In this document: positions 60,445-64,000 of the stretch, piece after piece | Position numbering within the stretch: the first letter of the stretch is position 1 | Layout of the letters: the number at the start of each line of letters is the position of its first letter | Assembly (NCBI GenBank): GCA_933228675.1 | Contig: OW121745.1 | Coordinates: 1,273,346-1,337,345, forward strand | Source: Stomorhina lunata | Taxonomy: Eukaryota; Arthropoda; Insecta; Diptera; Rhiniidae | Reading direction: 5' to 3' | DNA: 64,000 nucleotides | Made by a program: the position numbers and the translations under genes | The notes under the pieces: model-generated | Seen by the model: only the letters and a program-made list of their open reading frames with translations | Told to the model about the DNA's origin: nothing | Databases searched by the model: none

Positions 60445-61174
60445 GGCCAAGGCCGTGGGCTGGAACGTCACCAGTTTGCGCAATTTTCGACGTATATTTG
60501 ATGAACAAAGTAAAAAAGTAGCGATAACTTTTGTTCACTCAAAATATATTCTCAGGCTGTAACTTTGGCGCAAAAAAAAAAATGTGCTTCTATTTCTTGC
60601 AAATTAAAAGTTACAGCCATTTGAAGTTAACTGGAACGTCACACTAAAAGAGAAGTGGTCTAAGAGCTTGTACAACATTTTCCATACTCTACGCACAAAA
60701 AATTTATAAAAAATTGCATTTATAGTTGTTTTGGATGCAAAAATGCGAGACTGGAACGTCACCAAAAAAAAGACTGGAACAACACATAAAGTTCTCTTAC
60801 TTAGGAGCCATGCAAAAACGACCAATGTGAATAAATAAAACACTAAAATTTACTTAAAAAATTTTATTTGTTTATTTTTTATTGGATAAAAAAAACAACA
60901 TCACTTCATGTTTGATTATACTATTCAGTAGGTACGTAAATTCTTTCAAAAACAATATTAAGTGAAATTATTTTCTCATAAAGTTGTAAAGAAAAAATTA
61001 AATAAAATAAAATAGAAACCGATGCTCAAAAATTTTGATATATTAATACTTCACAAATGTACTTTCTTTGTTTTGTGAGGCTTTGGGCTGTAAACAAACA
61101 AATGACAATTACAAAAGCACTAGATAATAAGAAAAAAAATTTTCATTGAATTCCCCTTTTCCGCGGCCTTGGCC
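60445..61174. mobile_element. 730-bp terminal-inverted-repeat insertion
   Basis: Starts GGCCAAGGCCGTGG and ends in the near-perfect reverse complement CCGCGGCCTTGGCC. It lies inside a TA tract, with 'atatata' on both sides as a possible target duplication. The interior repeats the word CTGGAACGTCAC at 60460, 60631 and 60751, with a partial copy at about 60774. No transposase. Superfamily not recognised. Confidence 0.72.
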
Positions 61175-61789
61175 ATATATAGAATGGCTATCTCGAAAAC
61201 GGCTCTAAATTTTGACAGTGGGCACCGTTTTTGATGTATAGGTCGAAGAAGAAGGGACTTTTGGAACCTTTGCCTCTAAAAGGGTAAAAAATCGAAAACG
61301 TTATATCTCCTAAGGTAATAGGTATAGAAACAAAATTAAAATTGCGTTTTAAACAGCTATGAAAATAAGCTGATAGGTGTTTGGTACTTTTTTGAAACTA
61401 TGTCCGATAGGGGGTAAAAAAGGGTGAAAATTGTTTTTTTGGTACTTTTTTAACCCACTCTTATTTTTTAAACCAAAGAATATAGAAAGGAACTTTGTAC
61501 TGCAGTCAAAAGATGTGGAAGAAATTTTGAACACGTATTTGGTAGTTTTTTGATTTTGGGGCCAAAATGTGTAAAAAAGGGATAACATGATAACTTAACA
61601 TCTCAAAAAGTAATATGAATAAGAATTATGTTAACTGCGTTTTAATAAAATATACCGAATTCAATTGGTACCAAAGAAGTACCAAATATGCATACGGAGC
61701 TTTTTGAAAGTAGGGGATAAAAAGGGGAAAAATGAGTAATGTTATAACTTTTAAACAAATGAATGTTTGTATGTATGTTCTTTATAGAA

Positions 61790-62310
61790 TAGTAAACTGT
61801 GAATTTGATCATGTTATGCTCTTTAGCGAAGATGTTGCGGATAAGCCGGCGAAGGTTTTTAAGTTGGTAATACTAATTTCCGTTAAGTGGCGCCACTGAA
61901 AATTACTAAAAATTAATTAAATCGTAAACTGTACACTTGATCATGCTATGAACTTTAGCAAAGTTGTAGCGCATGAGCCGGCGAAGGCTTTTTATTTGTT
62001 GTAAATAATTTCCGACAGGTGGCGCTACTGAAAATTACTCAAAATCAATTTAATCGTAAGCTGTAAATTTAATCATGATATAATCTTTAACAAAGTTGTT
62101 GCGGATAAGCCGACGAAGGTTTTTTAATGGGAATGACCAAAGTCCGATAGGTGGCGCCACTGAAAATTACTCAAAATGAATTAAACCGCAAACTGTGTAT
62201 TTGATCATGTTATAATCATAAGCAAAGTTGTTACGCATAAGCAGACGAAAGTTTCTTAGTTGGTATGAACAACTTCAGGTGGTGCCACTGAAAACTACTC
62301 AAAATGAATT
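61790..62310. repeat. 122-132-bp tandem repeat, right arm
   Basis: Four units marked by 'agccggcgaagg'-type sequence at about 61861, 61983, 62115 and 62247, each with a 'ggtggcgccactgaaaatta' block. Three inverted units occupy 58340-58660. Confidence 0.85.
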
Positions 62311-62319
62311 AAATCGTTC

Positions 62320-63190
62320 GAGCGCGGGCTCGTATCCTAAAAATAAATCAATAATATGTTGCACACTTCCGATTGACATAATTTGGCCACTTAATTTCAT
62401 TATTAGAAGTCGATCAGAGACAAAAGTAAAAAAACGACCCACCCTAATATACATGCTCTTAGATAGCTACTTAACCCATCGTAAATTAATTATTAAAGAA
62501 GGAGACTTATTAAGTAGTCCACAACCTATTGAAGCTGGTGTTCCCCAAGGCAGCATATAAGGACCAATTCTTTATATTATATACACCTCTGATATGCCTA
62601 CAAATATATACACATGCACGTCCACATTTGCAGATAATACTGCCATCCTAAGTATTAATGAAAACCCAGTTGAAGCATCTAGGAATTTACAGAACCTCAT
62701 ATTTCAAATAGAAAAATGGCTAAACCAATGGAAGATAAAAGTGAATGAACATAAATGCATTCATATCACCTTTACATTGCGCAGAGACTCGTGCCCACCT
62801 GTTAAAATCAATAACCAACCTATCCCCCAACAAACAGAAGTGAAATACCTGGGTATTCATTTGGATCGACGGCTTACGTGGAAGAGTCACATAGATGCAA
62901 AACTGGCCCAAATTAAATTAAAGTCGGCACAAATTAACTGGCTAATTGGTAAAAATTTTAAACTTAGTCTAGATTGCAAAATTCTTCTATACAACTCTAT
63001 AATTAAACCAATATGGTGTTACGGAATTCAATTGTGGGGCACTGCCTTAGTGTCAAATATTGAGAAAATACAAAGGCGACAAAATAAACTTTTAAGAATA
63101 ATTACTGGCGCCCCGTGGTACATTAAAAACTCTAACTTACACAAAGACCTTGAAATTGCGTTGGTTAAAACAGAAATAGCGAAGCAGTTC
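62320..63190 (+). pseudogene. jockey-type LINE reverse transcriptase fragment
   Basis: From about 62440 the translation follows a jockey-like RT: LTHRKLIIK, EAGVPQGSI and then an in-frame stop at 62558-62560. It resumes with TSDMPT, a TFADN motif at about 62627 where the family has FADD, the QIEKWLNQWKIKVN block, KYLGIHLDRRLTWK, and CYGIQLWGTA. The second catalytic Asp is replaced by Asn. Both ends are missing and no poly-A is seen, so this is a dead internal fragment. Homology ends near 'KTEIAK' at about 63180. Confidence 0.85.
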
Positions 63191-63429
63191 GGTTTTATGC
63201 CTCAAAACCGAAACCGAAGAAAAAACCGCGGTTTAAGCTATTTGTTTTTCATAATTTTCATATTTGCTTATCACAAATTTGTACGTAATTTGTCTATAAA
63301 ATGAAACAGAAGAATGAAAAAAACGAAAGGTGCCTTACAATATACGAACGAACAAGTGGAAAACGGTATATGACGGTATATTTTATAACCTGGGACTCAG
63401 TCGTATTTTTGAAACGTGTAACTCCAAGC

Positions 63430-63838
63430 AAACTCAAGAAACCATTAGACAATAGCTAATTAAGTTTAATATTTCACTTGATACAAACATCGTAGCATGT
63501 ACTATAGATGAAACAGCAGTTAATATCAAATTTGGATCTGAATATCAAACACTGCTTTAGTTATGGTTAGCACACGGAATTCATCATGCAGTCATTGATG
63601 TTTTAATGAAAAATTTGTTATAAATCTAGATGTGGAAGAATTTGAAACCGACGAAAGCGAAGACAATTTTTATGAAGGCGACGATGAAACTTTGAATCAT
63701 TTAAAACCGATTGCCCATATAAATTTGAACCTAGAGGCTGTAAAAAAAACTGTTCTAAAAGGAAGTATTAATTCTATCGACTTTGAAATTGTAAATTTTT
63801 TTAAAGATTCGTTGTTGTTCGTTAAAATGATGCATTAA
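63430..63838 (+). pseudogene. hAT transposase fragment
   Basis: In one frame, 63460-63595 encodes NISLDTNIVACTIDETAV, then a stop, then LAHGIHHAVIDV. This fits the hAT catalytic-core block where an Asp-containing 'TTDGA'-like motif is followed by the C..AHG(I/L)HLAV helix. The expected Cys is Trp here. Downstream, an acidic linker (EEFETDESED) and LEAVKKTV in a 68-codon frame (63632-63838) fit the insertion domain of the same family. Frame breaks and stops show it is inactive. Confidence 0.68.
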
Positions 63839-64000
63839 ACACATAGACAACAGCAGGGTACGGGCTACAACCTGCTAAAATTAGAATACATGCATTTAAA
63901 TAAAAATAAATTTTTTAGAGTCGACACAGCTACACGACTACCGACCACCGTTGTAGCTGTAGCCAAAATTAAACTATTTTCTATTTTTGTTGGCGACAAT
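63839..64000. other. Window end, nothing recognised
   Basis: Short non-coding sequence. A small inverted match (agctac / gtagct) lies near 63929-63960. Confidence 0.4.

Larger units (their letters stand above)
58330..62310. repeat. Foldback-type palindrome, about 4 kb
   Basis: Left arm (about 58330-59300) and right arm (about 61180-62310) are reverse complements. Both arms consist of two repeat types: a 122-132-bp unit containing 'gataagccggcgaaggtttt' (about 3 units at left, 4 at right) and the 'ggtacttttttgaa' monomers of the 143-bp family. The loop holds element E3 and a 730-bp insertion. Arms of tandem repeats around a loop are the layout of foldback elements; outer ends and target duplications were not identified. 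Confidence 0.8.

Overview
The window is non-coding, AT-rich eukaryotic DNA built almost entirely from satellite DNA and layers of transposable elements. No host protein gene, rRNA or tRNA gene could be recognised. The element types point to an insect, most likely a higher fly (Diptera): an INE-1/Helentron-like short-hairpin element, copia, a gypsy-type element with a probable tRNA-Leu primer site, jockey- and CR1-like LINEs, and hAT derivatives. The host assignment is inference. The DNA looks heterochromatic. A run of exactly 200 N (9118-9317) is an assembly gap, so its true size and possibly the left-right adjacency are unknown.

Left part (1-25.6 kb): about 22 kb is a 31-bp satellite in arrays at 531-2930, 3241-3313, 4296-9117 and 9761-24740. 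Each unit is a perfect hairpin: a 13-nt arm, an AAAA loop, the complementary 13-nt arm and one G. The non-satellite flanks are themselves repeated (5' flank at 380-530 and 4145-4295; 3' flank at 2931-3240, 3314-4143 and 24741-25574), so arrays were duplicated with their flanks. A 14-bp motif, GTGACAGTACGGAA and close variants, recurs in those flanks.

Middle part (25.6-47.5 kb): a 2,186-bp foldback element with 8-bp target duplications and hAT-type ends (26558-28743) carries a central minisatellite resembling the large satellite. Next is a degenerate array of about 143-bp monomers, grouped roughly by four into about 570-bp units (29570-32065 and 38998-40330). It is split by a copia element (32066-38987) whose pol frame is open but whose leader and early gag are replaced by an internally deleted LINE. 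Two direct copies of an INE-1/Helentron-like element follow (40641-43622, 45745-47485); the first is interrupted by a 930-bp TA-flanked MITE.

Right part (47.5-64 kb): two copies of a GC-hairpin-ended element lie tail to tail (48165-49066 and 56248-58325). A defective gypsy element sits between them (49067-56247), with a hAT MITE in its 5' LTR and a 5'-truncated LINE in its 3' LTR. Then comes a palindromic foldback block of about 4 kb (58330-62310) made of tandem repeats, with another hairpin-element piece and a 730-bp terminal-inverted-repeat insertion in its loop. The window ends with a dead jockey-like reverse transcriptase fragment and a dead hAT transposase fragment.

No set of genes works together here. 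The coherent theme is repeat turnover: palindromic minisatellites inside foldback elements, a related palindromic satellite expanded to tens of kilobases, and successive nested insertions that give a relative order of events.
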